A DNA stretch of 64,000 nucleotides from Vibrio maritimus (GCF_021441885.1 NZ_CP090438.1:3286001-3350000), one strand, 5' to 3'. Counted from the stretch's first letter, positions 44,781-54,201 are shown. The notes: generated by a model from the letters alone, not told the origin. Numbers and translations: made by a program.

Positions 44781-45003
44781 TTCAGCTTTTTTCAGCTGGC
44801 TGTCAAAATGTGCTCTGTGTTGCAATTTTTCTGACAGACCACAGGAGATTAGACCAGTAAATTGCTGCTAAATGTTGTGAATTAGCTATAATCTTGGTCA
44901 ATTTTTAAAAATATGAGCTTGGCGAGCTTCTCAGCCGCTCCTATTTTTATGTAAACTTGGGATAAACCCCGTTTATTTCACGTTAACCGAAGATGGCGAC
45001 AAT

Positions 45004-45453
45004 ATGACAGCAAAGTCTCGAATTCTAGTTTTAAATGGCCCAAATCTTAATCTGTTAGGAGTAAGAGAACCGGGACATTACGGCAGTGAAACACTCTCAC
45101 AAATTGTTGATAACCTAGAAAAGCAGGCTGCTCAGGCAGATATCGAGCTGTCCCACCTTCAATCTAACCGTGAATATGAGCTCATTGAGGCCATACACGC
45201 AGCATTTGGGAATACCGATTTTATTATCATTAACCCTGCGGCGTTCACCCATACCAGTGTTGCACTGCGTGATGCATTACTAGGGGTCTCAATTCCGTTT
45301 ATCGAAGTGCACTTATCAAACGTTCATGCCCGAGAACCATTCCGTCATCACTCTTATCTGTCTGATGTGGCACAAGGTGTGATTTGCGGATTGGGTTCGC
45401 AAGGCTATGAATTTGCGCTTTCAGCCGCCATTAAGGCGCTAAAAGCAAAATAA
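45004..45453 (+). CDS. aroQ: 3-dehydroquinate dehydratase, type II
   Basis: Third step of the shikimate pathway. A 149-residue protein that forms dodecamers. Typical motifs are LVLNGPNLNLLGVREP (flexible lid follows), NPAAFTHTSVALRDA and EVHLSNVHAREPFRHHS with the catalytic His. First of the aroQ-accB-accC cluster common in gammaproteobacteria; accB follows 59 bases later. Confidence 0.96.
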   Translation: MTAKSRILVLNGPNLNLLGVREPGHYGSETLSQIVDNLEKQAAQADIELSHLQSNREYELIEAIHAAFGNTDFIIINPAAFTHTSVALRDALLGVSIPFIEVHLSNVHAREPFRHHSYLSDVAQGVICGLGSQGYEFALSAAIKALKAK

Positions 45454-45512
45454 CCAAATACTCTACGGCTTAATGTAAAGCCGTCTTACTCACAAGACAA
45501 AGAGAAAGAAAC

Positions 45513-45977
45513 ATGGATATTCGTAAAATCAAAAAGCTAATTGAACTGGTTGAAGAGTCTGGCATCGCTGAGCTAGAGATCTCAGAAGGTGAAGAGTCAG
45601 TACGCATCAGCCGCAGCGGTCCTGCTGCTGCAGCTCCAGCACCAATTCAATACGCAGCAGCACCTACTCCAGTAGCAGCGCCGGCAGCAGCTCCAGCCGC
45701 GGCACCAGTTGCAGCTGAAGAAGCAGCACCTGCAGCACCAGCTGGTCACCAGGTTCTTTCTCCAATGGTTGGTAGCTTCTACCGTGCACCAAGCCCAGAT
45801 GCAAAACCATTTGTTGAAGTTGGTCAATCTGTTAGCGCTGGCGACACTATCTGTATCGTTGAAGCAATGAAGATGATGAACCAGATTGAAGCAGACAAGT
45901 CAGGCGTTATCACTGCAATCCTAGTAGAAGATGGTCAAGCTGTAGAATTCGATCAACCGCTAGTTATCATCGAATAA
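45513..45977 (+). CDS. accB: Biotin carboxyl carrier protein of acetyl-CoA carboxylase
   Basis: A 154-residue carrier. The N-terminal segment (1-34) is followed by a long Ala/Pro-rich flexible linker (about 35-75) and a C-terminal biotinyl domain with the biotin acceptor Lys120 in EAMKMMN. It carries CO2 from biotin carboxylase to carboxyltransferase in the first step of fatty acid synthesis. accC starts 14 bases after, same operon. Confidence 0.97.
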   Translation: MDIRKIKKLIELVEESGIAELEISEGEESVRISRSGPAAAAPAPIQYAAAPTPVAAPAAAPAAAPVAAEEAAPAAPAGHQVLSPMVGSFYRAPSPDAKPFVEVGQSVSAGDTICIVEAMKMMNQIEADKSGVITAILVEDGQAVEFDQPLVIIE

Positions 45978-45991
45978 GCGGGGCTTTGACT

Positions 45992-47335
45992 ATGTTAGAT
46001 AAAGTCGTTATCGCAAACCGAGGTGAGATTGCACTTCGTATTTTGCGCGCTTGTAAAGAGCTAGGTATCAAAACGGTGGCTGTTCACTCAACAGCGGACC
46101 GCGACCTTAAGCACGTACTACTTGCTGATGAAGCCATCTGTATTGGTCCAGCACGTGGTATCGACAGCTACCTAAACATCCCACGCATCATTTCAGCCGC
46201 TGAAGTAACAGGTGCTGTGGCGATCCACCCGGGATACGGTTTCTTGTCTGAAAACGCTGATTTTGCTGAGCAAGTTGAGCGCTCTGGATTCATCTTCATC
46301 GGTCCTAAAGCAGACACGATTCGCATGATGGGCGATAAAGTATCGGCTATCACTGCGATGAAAAAAGCGGGCGTACCTTGTGTACCTGGCTCTGACGGCC
46401 CACTGGACGATGACGAAGCGAAAAACAAGGCGCACGCGAAGCGCATTGGCTACCCAGTGATCATCAAAGCCTCTGGTGGTGGCGGCGGTCGCGGTATGCG
46501 TGTGGTTCGCAGTGAAGCTGAGTTGGTTGAATCCATTGCCATGACACGTGCAGAAGCAAAAGCTGCCTTCAACAACGACATCGTTTACATGGAGAAATTC
46601 CTAGAAAACCCTCGTCACGTTGAAGTTCAGGTTATCGCAGACGGTCAAGGCGGCGCTATCCACCTTGGCGAACGTGACTGTTCAATGCAGCGTCGCCACC
46701 AAAAGGTCGTTGAAGAAGCACCAGCACCAGGCATCACTGAAGAGATGCGTAAGTACATTGGTGAGCGTTGTACACGTGCATGTATCGAAATCGGTTACCG
46801 CGGCGCAGGTACGTTTGAGTTCCTATACGAAAACGGTGAGTTCTACTTCATCGAAATGAACACGCGTATTCAGGTAGAGCATCCAGTAACAGAGATGGTG
46901 ACTGGCGTTGACCTAATCAAAGAGCAGCTTCGCGTTGCAGCAGGTCAACCACTGTCATTCACTCAGGATGACATCAAACTGCGTGGCCATGCGATCGAAT
47001 GTCGTATCAACGCGGAAGACCCTGAGCGCTTCCTTCCATGTCCAGGTACCATCGAACGCTTCCACGCGCCGGGCGGTATGGGCGTTCGTTGGGAATCGCA
47101 CATCTACACGGGCTACACAGTACCACCTCATTACGATTCAATGATCGGTAAGCTGATCACGTTCGGTGAGAACCGCGATGTAGCGATTGCTCGTATGAAG
47201 AATGCACTGGGTGAGATGTTCATTGAAGGCATCAAGACCAACATTCCTCTACAAGAATCAATCATGAATGATGAAAACTTCCAACACGGCGGTGCCAACA
47301 TTCATTATCTAGAGAAGAAGCTTGGCATGAGCTAA
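45992..47335 (+). CDS. accC: Biotin carboxylase subunit of acetyl-CoA carboxylase
   Basis: An ATP-grasp enzyme of 447 residues that carboxylates the biotin on AccB using bicarbonate. It has an N-terminal VIANRGEIALRI, the glycine-rich ATP loop KASGGGGGRGMR and the catalytic FIEMNTRIQVEHPVTE. ATG 45992 gives the family N-terminus; a TTG two codons earlier is ignored. Cotranscribed with accB and ended by a strong terminator. Confidence 0.97.
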   Translation: MLDKVVIANRGEIALRILRACKELGIKTVAVHSTADRDLKHVLLADEAICIGPARGIDSYLNIPRIISAAEVTGAVAIHPGYGFLSENADFAEQVERSGFIFIGPKADTIRMMGDKVSAITAMKKAGVPCVPGSDGPLDDDEAKNKAHAKRIGYPVIIKASGGGGGRGMRVVRSEAELVESIAMTRAEAKAAFNNDIVYMEKFLENPRHVEVQVIADGQGGAIHLGERDCSMQRRHQKVVEEAPAPGITEEMRKYIGERCTRACIEIGYRGAGTFEFLYENGEFYFIEMNTRIQVEHPVTEMVTGVDLIKEQLRVAAGQPLSFTQDDIKLRGHAIECRINAEDPERFLPCPGTIERFHAPGGMGVRWESHIYTGYTVPPHYDSMIGKLITFGENRDVAIARMKNALGEMFIEGIKTNIPLQESIMNDENFQHGGANIHYLEKKLGMS

Positions 47336-47351
47336 TCGCTTCTCTATTGAT

Positions 47352-47377
47352 AAAAACCCGCCACGGCGGGTTTTTTT
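47352..47377 (+). terminator. Rho-independent terminator after accC
   Basis: A 10-bp stem (47352-47361 with 47366-47375) with loop CACG and a T7 tail. Confidence 0.9.
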
Positions 47378-47439
47378 ATGCCGAGCGTCAGTGAATCTGC
47401 TACACTCTGCGCAAAATTCATCTTGCTAGGACCCAACTT

Positions 47440-48321
47440 ATGCCTTGGATTCAAATTAAACTCAACGCGACCAATGAAAATGCAGAGCAAATCGGCGATA
47501 TGCTGATGGAAGAAACGGGCGCATTGTCTGTTACCTTCCTAGATGCGCATGATACGCCTGTATTTGAACCGTTGCCTGGTGAGACGCGTCTGTGGGGCGA
47601 TACTGATATCGTTGCGCTATACGACGCCGAAGCGGACACACAATGGGTGGTTGAGACAATTAAAGGCAGCAATATGCTACCTGAAGGCTTTGCTCACAAG
47701 GTCGAGCAGCTAGAAGACAAGGATTGGGAACGTGAGTGGATGGAAAACTTCCACCCAATGAAATTTGGTGAGCGCCTATGGATCTGCCCTAGCTGGCGTG
47801 ATGTTCCAGAGCCCGATGCGGTGAATGTGATGCTTGACCCAGGTCTTGCATTCGGTACAGGTACACACCCAACCACGGCTCTGTGTCTTGAGTGGCTAGA
47901 GTCACTAGATCTTGCTGGCAAGACAGTTATCGACTTTGGTTGTGGTTCAGGGATCCTAGCGATTGCCGCGATCAAACTTGGCGCAGCGAAAGTGATCGGG
48001 ATCGACATTGATCCTCAAGCGCTTATTGCGTCGAAAGACAACGCACAGCGCAATGGCGTTGCCGATCAACTAGAACTTTTCCTACCTCAAGACCAACCAG
48101 AAGGTCTGATTGCCGACGTTGTGGTGGCGAACATCCTTGCCGGTCCTTTACGTGACCTTTCCGGCATCATTAAAGGACTAGTAAAACCAGGTGGTGAGCT
48201 CGCCATGTCTGGCGTTTTGGATACTCAAGCTGAAGATGTCGCCAACTATTATCGCGATGAGATGAGCATTGACCCTATCGTTGAACTTAACGAGTGGTGT
48301 CGTATCTCGGGCAAAAAATAA
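47440..48321 (+). CDS. prmA: Ribosomal protein L11 methyltransferase
   Basis: Trimethylates ribosomal protein L11 using S-adenosylmethionine. The protein has 293 residues: an N-terminal substrate-recognition domain (about 1-60), a linker, and a class I methyltransferase domain with motif I DFGCGSGILAIAA (about 167-179) and the catalytic region VVANILAGPL. Gene order accC-prmA-dusB-fis is as in E. coli and relatives. Confidence 0.96.
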   Translation: MPWIQIKLNATNENAEQIGDMLMEETGALSVTFLDAHDTPVFEPLPGETRLWGDTDIVALYDAEADTQWVVETIKGSNMLPEGFAHKVEQLEDKDWEREWMENFHPMKFGERLWICPSWRDVPEPDAVNVMLDPGLAFGTGTHPTTALCLEWLESLDLAGKTVIDFGCGSGILAIAAIKLGAAKVIGIDIDPQALIASKDNAQRNGVADQLELFLPQDQPEGLIADVVVANILAGPLRDLSGIIKGLVKPGGELAMSGVLDTQAEDVANYYRDEMSIDPIVELNEWCRISGKK

Positions 48322-48333
48322 CCATTCTCGTTT

Positions 48334-48375
48334 AAATCGCGGTGTTTTAGGGGGCTAAAATACCGCGATTTTTGC
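48334..48375 (+). terminator. Terminator-like hairpin after prmA
   Basis: A long imperfect stem (48334-48350 with 48355-48371) with a GGGG loop, ending in T's, 13 bases after the prmA stop. Confidence 0.7.
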
Positions 48376-48457
48376 TCTAAAAAGAATAGTTTTAAGACTA
48401 AGCGCCTGAAAATGCGACAATTTGCAGAAACAAATTGTAAATGCTCAAATATTAGTC

Positions 48458-48492
48458 TTTTCACGCACCGAAAAAATGCGTAAAATGCGCGC
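48458..48492 (+). promoter_or_regulatory. Probable dusB-fis promoter with GC-rich discriminator
   Basis: A -35-like TTTTCA (48458-48463), a 17-bp spacer and -10 TAAAAT (48481-48486), followed at once by GCGCGCC. A GC-rich discriminator is the mark of promoters repressed by ppGpp/DksA and tuned to growth rate, as known for E. coli dusB-fis. Confidence 0.6.
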
Positions 48493-48521
48493 CCTTGCTT
48501 GTGTAAACCTGTGGCGCTGTT

Positions 48522-49490
48522 TTGAAAATCGGACAATACCAACTTAAGAACAACCTGATTGTCGCACCTATGGCGGGTGTTACTGATAGGCCGTTCCGTG
48601 AGTTGTGCCTTCGTTACGGTGCGGGTATGGCCGTCAGTGAAATGATGTCGTCAAATCCAAAACTGTGGAAAACAGCCAAGTCACAGCAGCGCATGGTGCA
48701 CGAGGGCGAATCCGGTATTCGTTCGGTGCAGATTGCAGGAGCCGATCCAACGCTTATGGCGGAAGCGGCACAGTTCAGTGTTGAAAACGGTGCGCAAATC
48801 ATCGACATCAACATGGGCTGCCCTGCTAAGAAAGTGAATAAAAAGCTGGCGGGTTCAGCACTGCTTAAGTACCCAGATATCATCGAAGATATCCTGCGTA
48901 CCGTAGTCGATGCCGTCGATGTCCCTGTGACATTAAAAACCCGTACAGGTTGGGATACAGACAACAAAAACTGTGTCCAAATTGCAAAACTAGCCGAAGA
49001 CTGCGGCATACAGGCGCTCGCCCTTCATGGTCGAACGCGTACCTGCATGTACAAAGGCGAGGCAGAATACGACAGCATCAAAGCGGTAAAAGAAGCTGTC
49101 TCTATACCGGTTATCGCTAACGGTGATATCGATAGCCCAGAGAAAGCGAAATATGTACTGGATTACACCGGTGCAGACGCTTTGATGATTGGACGTCCGG
49201 CCCAAGGACGGCCATGGATTTTCGAGGAAATCCAACACTATTTGGAAAACGGCACACTGATGCCTGAGCGCCCGACTTCGGACGTGCAGGGTATCTTGCT
49301 TGGTCATGTTCAAGCGCTTCACCAGTTTTATGGTGAGTTCTTAGGTCCACGCATCGCGCGTAAGCATGTTGGCTGGTACCTAAAAGAACATGAGCAGGCG
49401 GGTGAGTTCCGCCGTACCTTCAACGCGATTGATGCTGCTAATGAACAGCTCGACGCATTGCAAGGTTATTTTGACAACGTTGCATCATAA
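48522..49490 (+). CDS. dusB: tRNA-dihydrouridine synthase B
   Basis: An FMN enzyme of 322 residues that reduces U17 in the tRNA D-loop. It has the flavin-binding N-terminus VAPMAGVTDRPFR, the catalytic Cys in INMGCPAKK and the LHGRTR segment. The start must be TTG (48522-48524): the translated N-terminus MKIGQYQLKNN aligns with E. coli DusB and there is no suitable ATG. The non-standard start keeps its output low relative to fis, which follows 23 bases downstream. Confidence 0.95.
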   Translation: MKIGQYQLKNNLIVAPMAGVTDRPFRELCLRYGAGMAVSEMMSSNPKLWKTAKSQQRMVHEGESGIRSVQIAGADPTLMAEAAQFSVENGAQIIDINMGCPAKKVNKKLAGSALLKYPDIIEDILRTVVDAVDVPVTLKTRTGWDTDNKNCVQIAKLAEDCGIQALALHGRTRTCMYKGEAEYDSIKAVKEAVSIPVIANGDIDSPEKAKYVLDYTGADALMIGRPAQGRPWIFEEIQHYLENGTLMPERPTSDVQGILLGHVQALHQFYGEFLGPRIARKHVGWYLKEHEQAGEFRRTFNAIDAANEQLDALQGYFDNVAS

Positions 49491-49513
49491 TTACGAGAAG
49501 AGCTAAACCGATT

Positions 49514-49810
49514 ATGTTCGAACAAAATTTGACTTCAGAACCATTGACAGTTACTACAGTAACATCTTCAGACCAAATCACTCAGAAGCCACTACGTGAC
49601 TCTGTAAAAGCGTCTCTAAAGAACTACCTTGCTCAATTAAATGGTCAAGACGTCACTGAATTGTATGAACTAGTTCTAGCGGAAGTTGAACAGCCGCTAC
49701 TAGACACCATCATGCAGTACACTCGCGGTAACCAAACTCGCGCAGCAACTATGATGGGTATCAACCGCGGTACTCTTCGTAAGAAGCTTAAGAAATACGG
49801 CATGAACTAA
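49514..49810 (+). CDS. fis: Nucleoid protein Fis
   Basis: A 98-residue DNA-bending protein active in fast growth, which activates rRNA promoters and shapes the nucleoid. The N-terminal beta-hairpin arm region is followed by helices A and B. The C-terminal helix-turn-helix is TRAATMMGINRGTLRKKL, and the protein ends KKYGMN. Second gene of the dusB-fis operon, with a terminator 29 bases after the stop. Confidence 0.97.
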   Translation: MFEQNLTSEPLTVTTVTSSDQITQKPLRDSVKASLKNYLAQLNGQDVTELYELVLAEVEQPLLDTIMQYTRGNQTRAATMMGINRGTLRKKLKKYGMN

Positions 49811-49838
49811 TTCGCCTTTAGCGAACGTATTTGACATT

Positions 49839-49872
49839 AAAGGGCCTGAAGTACGCTTCAGGCCCTTTTCTT
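49839..49872 (+). terminator. Rho-independent terminator of dusB-fis
   Basis: A 13-bp perfect stem (49839-49851 with 49856-49868) with loop TACG and a T tail. Confidence 0.92.
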
Positions 49873-50076
49873 ATTCTCCCTCCCAGCATTCAACCGCTTT
49901 CCACCACCCAACTGACTTCATATTGCGTCTAGCAACTTTGTGATCTGACGTAAAATTAGACGATAGTGGAATAGAGTCCGTGATCAGCATGGCGTAAGGT
50001 ATTGTTATAACAACAATATAAAACCTTTAATAAACGCTAGGTAATATCTGCCCTTTTAAGAAAAGGAGTTCTTAAG

Positions 50077-51720
50077 ATGACTACCCCGTTGCTGCGCAAT
50101 ACCTCTATTCAACACCGCTTGTTTGTGCTTATCGCACTGGTTTCTGCGGCCCTGTTTGTGCCACTGGTGTTGGCACTGATGGACTATCAGAACTCACTAA
50201 TGGAAAACAAGCAAAGTAAGACCCAACACTTAGTTCAAACTGCCTACACCCTCGTGGAGCACTATCACCAACAATATAGCTCTGGTCAACTGACGCTAGA
50301 GCAAGCTCAGTCTGAAGCGTCAAAGGCCGTTCAAAGCCTTCGCTATGATGCTAACGACTATTTTTGGATCAACGATCTCCAACCTGCGATGGTTATGCAC
50401 CCCATGAAACCCGCGCTCAATGGGCAAGATCTCAGCCAAGTTGCCGATCCAAATGGCAAAAGACTGTTTGTTGATATGGTGAATCTCGCGAAACAGCAGC
50501 AATCAGGGCTTGTGAACTACATGTGGCCTAAGCCAGGCTCAGACGCGCCGGTAGAGAAAGTGTCTTATATCAAGCTATTCAAACCGTGGGGCTGGGTTAT
50601 CGGCTCTGGTGTCTATGTCGATGACGTCGAAGCATTGACCTGGCAGGCCACCAAGAAAGTGTTGATGAGTGTGGTCGTAGCACTCGCTGTGATGCTTGTG
50701 CTTGCTTATCTTATTGGTCGCAGCATCGTTCAACCCTGCCGTGACACACGCGACGCATTGAACGACATTGCCAGCGGTGATGGCGATCTCTCCAAAACCC
50801 TTCCAGAAACAGGGACGGACGAGCTCAGCCAAATCGCATCCGCGTTTAACCGCTTTACTCACAAGCTAGAGAACACGATTAAAGAGATTAAGCCGGTCAC
50901 CGAGAACATTACCCAAGCCGCCGTGTCATTGAATCAAGTCGCCCAAAATGGCGCTGCCCAGTCTGAGCAGCAGCAACAAGCCGTCGATACTGTTGCCTCG
51001 GCCATGAACCAGTTGCACGCCAGCAACCAAGAGGTCGCTCATTCTGCGCAGCAAGCCGCGAGTGCCGCTAAGATGGCGAGTGAACAAGGCCAGCAAGGCA
51101 GTCGCGTGATTGAACTCGCGACGCAGCACATGCAATCGCTATCCGAACTATTAACCACCACGGATAGCAGCATTCAGATCCTCGCCAACGATACGCAAGA
51201 AGTCAGCTCAGTGCTAGAGGTTATTCGAGGAGTGGCAGAGCAAACCAATCTACTTGCTTTGAACGCCGCAATCGAAGCTGCTCGCGCCGGTGAACAAGGA
51301 CGTGGATTTGCCGTGGTAGCAGACGAGGTCAGGACCCTAGCCACCCGCACTCAAAGTAGCACCGATGAAATAGAACAGATCATCCAGAAGCTTCAAAGCC
51401 AAGCGGCAGAAGTCAGCCAATCGATGATTCACACTCAGCAGCAATCAGTTGAAACCTTATCTGAGGTAGCGAATGCCAAACTCGCATTGGATGAGATTGA
51501 TGCCCAGGTCAATGAGATTGTGTCACTCAATGAGCAAATCGCGGAGGCAAGCGCTCAGCAGACTCAAGCGACCGATGAGATCAGTCAGAACGTGACGCAA
51601 ATTGCCGACCACGGCAGTCAATCAGCGAAAGAAGCTCAGAATCTGGCGAAAGCTAGCGAGCAGTTGATGGAAAATGGTCACACGCTTAGCCAAGGCATTG
51701 GCGCATTCAAAGTATCTTAA
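50077..51720 (+). CDS. Methyl-accepting chemotaxis protein with a single Cache domain
   Basis: A 547-residue inner-membrane chemoreceptor. TM1 at about 14-35; a periplasmic sCache_2-type domain (about 38-190) with the typical YDANDYFWINDLQPAMVMHP core; TM2 at about 195-217; HAMP (about 217-270); and a cytoplasmic signalling helix with hairpin tip EQTNLLALNAAIEAARAG. sCache_2 domains usually bind short carboxylates or similar small molecules. The ligand is unknown. There is no C-terminal CheR/CheB tether pentapeptide. Strong AAGGAG ribosome site; monocistronic. Confidence 0.92.
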   Translation: MTTPLLRNTSIQHRLFVLIALVSAALFVPLVLALMDYQNSLMENKQSKTQHLVQTAYTLVEHYHQQYSSGQLTLEQAQSEASKAVQSLRYDANDYFWINDLQPAMVMHPMKPALNGQDLSQVADPNGKRLFVDMVNLAKQQQSGLVNYMWPKPGSDAPVEKVSYIKLFKPWGWVIGSGVYVDDVEALTWQATKKVLMSVVVALAVMLVLAYLIGRSIVQPCRDTRDALNDIASGDGDLSKTLPETGTDELSQIASAFNRFTHKLENTIKEIKPVTENITQAAVSLNQVAQNGAAQSEQQQQAVDTVASAMNQLHASNQEVAHSAQQAASAAKMASEQGQQGSRVIELATQHMQSLSELLTTTDSSIQILANDTQEVSSVLEVIRGVAEQTNLLALNAAIEAARAGEQGRGFAVVADEVRTLATRTQSSTDEIEQIIQKLQSQAAEVSQSMIHTQQQSVETLSEVANAKLALDEIDAQVNEIVSLNEQIAEASAQQTQATDEISQNVTQIADHGSQSAKEAQNLAKASEQLMENGHTLSQGIGAFKVS

Positions 51721-51760
51721 ACAGCGGGAATAAAATTGAGAGGAGTCGCTCAGGCTCCTC

Positions 51761-52168
51761 TTAGTCTTTGTTGGACTCCAAGGCTGCTAGTATCGAGCAG
51801 TGGCTCGCATCGTGTTCATGCCCGCAGCAGGCATCATTGATTTTTTTCAGCGCTTCGCGAATCCGTGTTAGCTCGGCAATTTTGTCATCAATCGTTGCCA
51901 GCTTAGCGCTAGTGATAGACTTAACCTCCGCACAGCTATGCTCAGTGGCTTCAAGCTTAATGCCTAGCAGCTCTTTGATCTCATCTAAGCTCAGCCCTAA
52001 GGATTTCGCCTTGAGGATAAAGCTCACCTGTTGCTGACTCTGCTCATTGTAGAGACGATATCCCGACTCGCTGCGCCCTGCTGGCTCAATAAGTTGGTTT
52101 TTCTCGTAAAAACGCAACGTATCCGTAGTGACTTTGCAGCGTTTTGCTAACTCACCTATTTGAAACAT
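51761..52168 (-). CDS. zntR: Zn(II)-responsive regulator ZntR
   Basis: A 135-residue MerR-family activator of zinc efflux (zntA in E. coli). The N-terminal winged helix has TTDTLRFYEKNQLI, and a dimer coiled coil follows. The zinc ligands match E. coli ZntR by position: Cys79, Cys114, Cys115, His119 and Cys124. zntA is not in this window, so the target promoter lies elsewhere. It is divergent from purH. Confidence 0.93.
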   Translation of the reverse strand: MFQIGELAKRCKVTTDTLRFYEKNQLIEPAGRSESGYRLYNEQSQQQVSFILKAKSLGLSLDEIKELLGIKLEATEHSCAEVKSITSAKLATIDDKIAELTRIREALKKINDACCGHEHDASHCSILAALESNKD

Positions 52169-52237
52169 AACCGTTTAAATTAACCTCTTTGTTACAAAAG
52201 TGTTCTTTAATAGGCTTTTTTGCACTTTTTTTGCCTA

Positions 52238-52253
52238 TGCCAAACGATTGCGC
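52238..52253. promoter_or_regulatory. Candidate PurR operator upstream of purH
   Basis: Reads TGCCAAACGATTGCGC. Its core CAAACGATTGCG differs by one base from CAAACGTTTGCG, the centre of the PurR palindrome. It lies about 210 bases upstream of purH, with a possible TAGAAT -10 at 52277-52282. The remainder of the 291-bp gap shows no coding or RNA feature that I recognise. Confidence 0.55.
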
Positions 52254-52459
52254 GAGCTTTTTTGTAATAGATTGGTTAGAATACGCGCCATCGCCACCCT
52301 GGTGGAAAAATTCCAAGGGTATTTACCCAACAGACAACTGGGTCGCCTCAATCATGAAAGACCTCGTCCTGTTTGGCAACTATCTTTAAATCCGCAGGCC
52401 AAACCAATCGTTTGCCCTGTACACAGCAACACAATCTGTGACTTTGAGGAAACAGAAGC

Positions 52460-54052
52460 ATGAGTAACGCTCGTCCAATTCGCCGCGCTTTAATCAGCGT
52501 ATCTGACAAAACTGGTATCGTTGAATTCGCACAAGCACTAGCACAACGCGGTGTTGATATCCTTTCTACTGGTGGTACTGCTCGCCTACTTGCTGAGCAA
52601 GGTATCGCGGTAACTGAAGTATCTGACTACACTGGCTTCCCAGAGATGATGGATGGTCGTGTTAAGACGCTACACCCGAAAGTACACGGTGGTGTGCTAG
52701 GTCGTCGCGGTCAAGATGACGAAGTGATGGCAACTCACGGCATCAACCCAATCGATATGGTTGTGGTTAACCTATACCCATTTGCTGCGACTGTAGCAAA
52801 AGAAGGCTGCACACTAGAAGACGCGGTTGAGAACATCGATATCGGTGGTCCAACTATGGTTCGTTCTGCAGCGAAAAACCACAAAGACGTGACTATCGTT
52901 GTTAACGCACACGACTACGACCGCGTTATTGCTGAAATGGACGCCAACGACAAATCTCTTACTCTAGAGACACGTTTCGACCTAGCTATTGCAGCGTTCG
53001 AGCACACAGCATCTTACGACGGCATGATCGCGAACTACTTCGGCACTATGGTTCCATCTTACGGTGAGAACAAGGAAGGTGACGAGGAGTCTAAATTCCC
53101 TCGCACGTTTAACCAACAGTTCGTGAAGAAGCAAGACATGCGCTACGGTGAGAACAGCCACCAAGACGCGGCATTCTACGTAGAAGCAAACCCAGAAGAA
53201 GCGTCTGTGTCTACTGCTCGCCAGATCCAAGGTAAAGCCCTGTCTTACAACAACATCGCCGACACTGACGCAGCACTTGAGTGTGTAAAAGAGTTTGATG
53301 AGCCAGCTTGTGTTATCGTTAAGCATGCCAACCCATGTGGTGTTGCACTAGGTAAAGACATCCTTGAAGCGTATGACCGCGCTTACAAAACTGACCCAAC
53401 GTCAGCGTTTGGCGGCATCATCGCATTCAACCAAGAGTTAGATGCAGACACAGCGAAAGCGATTGTTGAGCGTCAGTTCGTTGAAGTGATTATCGCACCT
53501 TCTGTTTCTGCGGAAGCAGTAGAAGTGGTTGCGGCTAAGAAAAACGTTCGCCTCCTAGAGTGTGGCGAGTGGACAACTAAGACGACTGGCTTTGACGTTA
53601 AGCGCGTTAACGGTGGTCTTCTGGTTCAAGACCGTGACCAAGGCATGGTATCGCTTGATGACCTTAAAGTGGTTTCTAAGCGCCAGCCTACAGAAGAAGA
53701 GCTAAAAGACGCACTATTCTGCTGGAAAGTAGCTAAGTATGTGAAATCAAACGCGATCGTTTACTCGAAAGGCGACATGACTATTGGTGTGGGCGCTGGT
53801 CAAATGAGCCGCGTGTACTCAGCGAAAATTGCTGGCATCAAGGCTGCTGACGAAGGTCTACAGGTTGAAGGCTGCGTAATGGCATCAGATGCGTTCTTCC
53901 CATTCCGTGATGGCATTGACGCTGCTGCAGAAGCTGGCATCAAGTGCGTTATCCAACCAGGTGGCTCTATGCGTGATGACGAAGTTATCGCAGCGGCTGA
54001 CGAGCATGGCATGGCGATGATCTTTACAGGCATGCGCCACTTCCGTCACTAA
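52460..54052 (+). CDS. purH: Bifunctional AICAR transformylase / IMP cyclohydrolase
   Basis: Last two steps of IMP synthesis. The protein has 530 residues: an N-terminal MGS-fold IMP cyclohydrolase (about 1-200, with STGGTARLL and HPKVHGG) and a C-terminal AICAR formyltransferase with KHANPCG holding the catalytic Lys-His. Its stop codon's final base is the first base of an ERIC element. purD follows 149 bases later on the same strand, as in the enterobacterial purHD operon. Confidence 0.97.
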   Translation: MSNARPIRRALISVSDKTGIVEFAQALAQRGVDILSTGGTARLLAEQGIAVTEVSDYTGFPEMMDGRVKTLHPKVHGGVLGRRGQDDEVMATHGINPIDMVVVNLYPFAATVAKEGCTLEDAVENIDIGGPTMVRSAAKNHKDVTIVVNAHDYDRVIAEMDANDKSLTLETRFDLAIAAFEHTASYDGMIANYFGTMVPSYGENKEGDEESKFPRTFNQQFVKKQDMRYGENSHQDAAFYVEANPEEASVSTARQIQGKALSYNNIADTDAALECVKEFDEPACVIVKHANPCGVALGKDILEAYDRAYKTDPTSAFGGIIAFNQELDADTAKAIVERQFVEVIIAPSVSAEAVEVVAAKKNVRLLECGEWTTKTTGFDVKRVNGGLLVQDRDQGMVSLDDLKVVSKRQPTEEELKDALFCWKVAKYVKSNAIVYSKGDMTIGVGAGQMSRVYSAKIAGIKAADEGLQVEGCVMASDAFFPFRDGIDAAAEAGIKCVIQPGGSMRDDEVIAAADEHGMAMIFTGMRHFRH

Positions 54053-54178
54053 TTACTCGTCGCATTTGGCGCTGTAGCCGCGTTAGCGCTTTCATTCACC
54101 CCGGTCTCATAGCTAGGCTATGCTCCCGGGGATGAACTCAAGCACTGCCTTGCTACAACACCAACTGCTTAGAGTAAT
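54052..54178. repeat. ERIC (intergenic repeat unit) element, full length
   Basis: Exactly 127 bp, the canonical ERIC length. The ends form ATTACTC/GAGTAAT inverted repeats. The centre carries TCACCCCGGTCTCATAGC and GCTATGCTCCCGGGGATGAA, close to the ERIC core (E. coli arms CTCACCCCAGTCACTTAC and GTAAGCTCCTGGGGATTCA). The whole element is a long imperfect palindrome with arms over ~50 bases each. It fills nearly all of the purH-purD gap, so it will be transcribed into the operon mRNA. Confidence 0.88.
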
Positions 54179-54201
54179 CCAAACTTTGAAAGGATTATTA
54201 A

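Noticed and set aside
51739..51761. Hairpin between the chemoreceptor gene and zntR
   Set aside because: A 7-bp stem with a 9-base loop that runs into the zntR stop codon, with only a weak T tract; too poor to list as a terminator.
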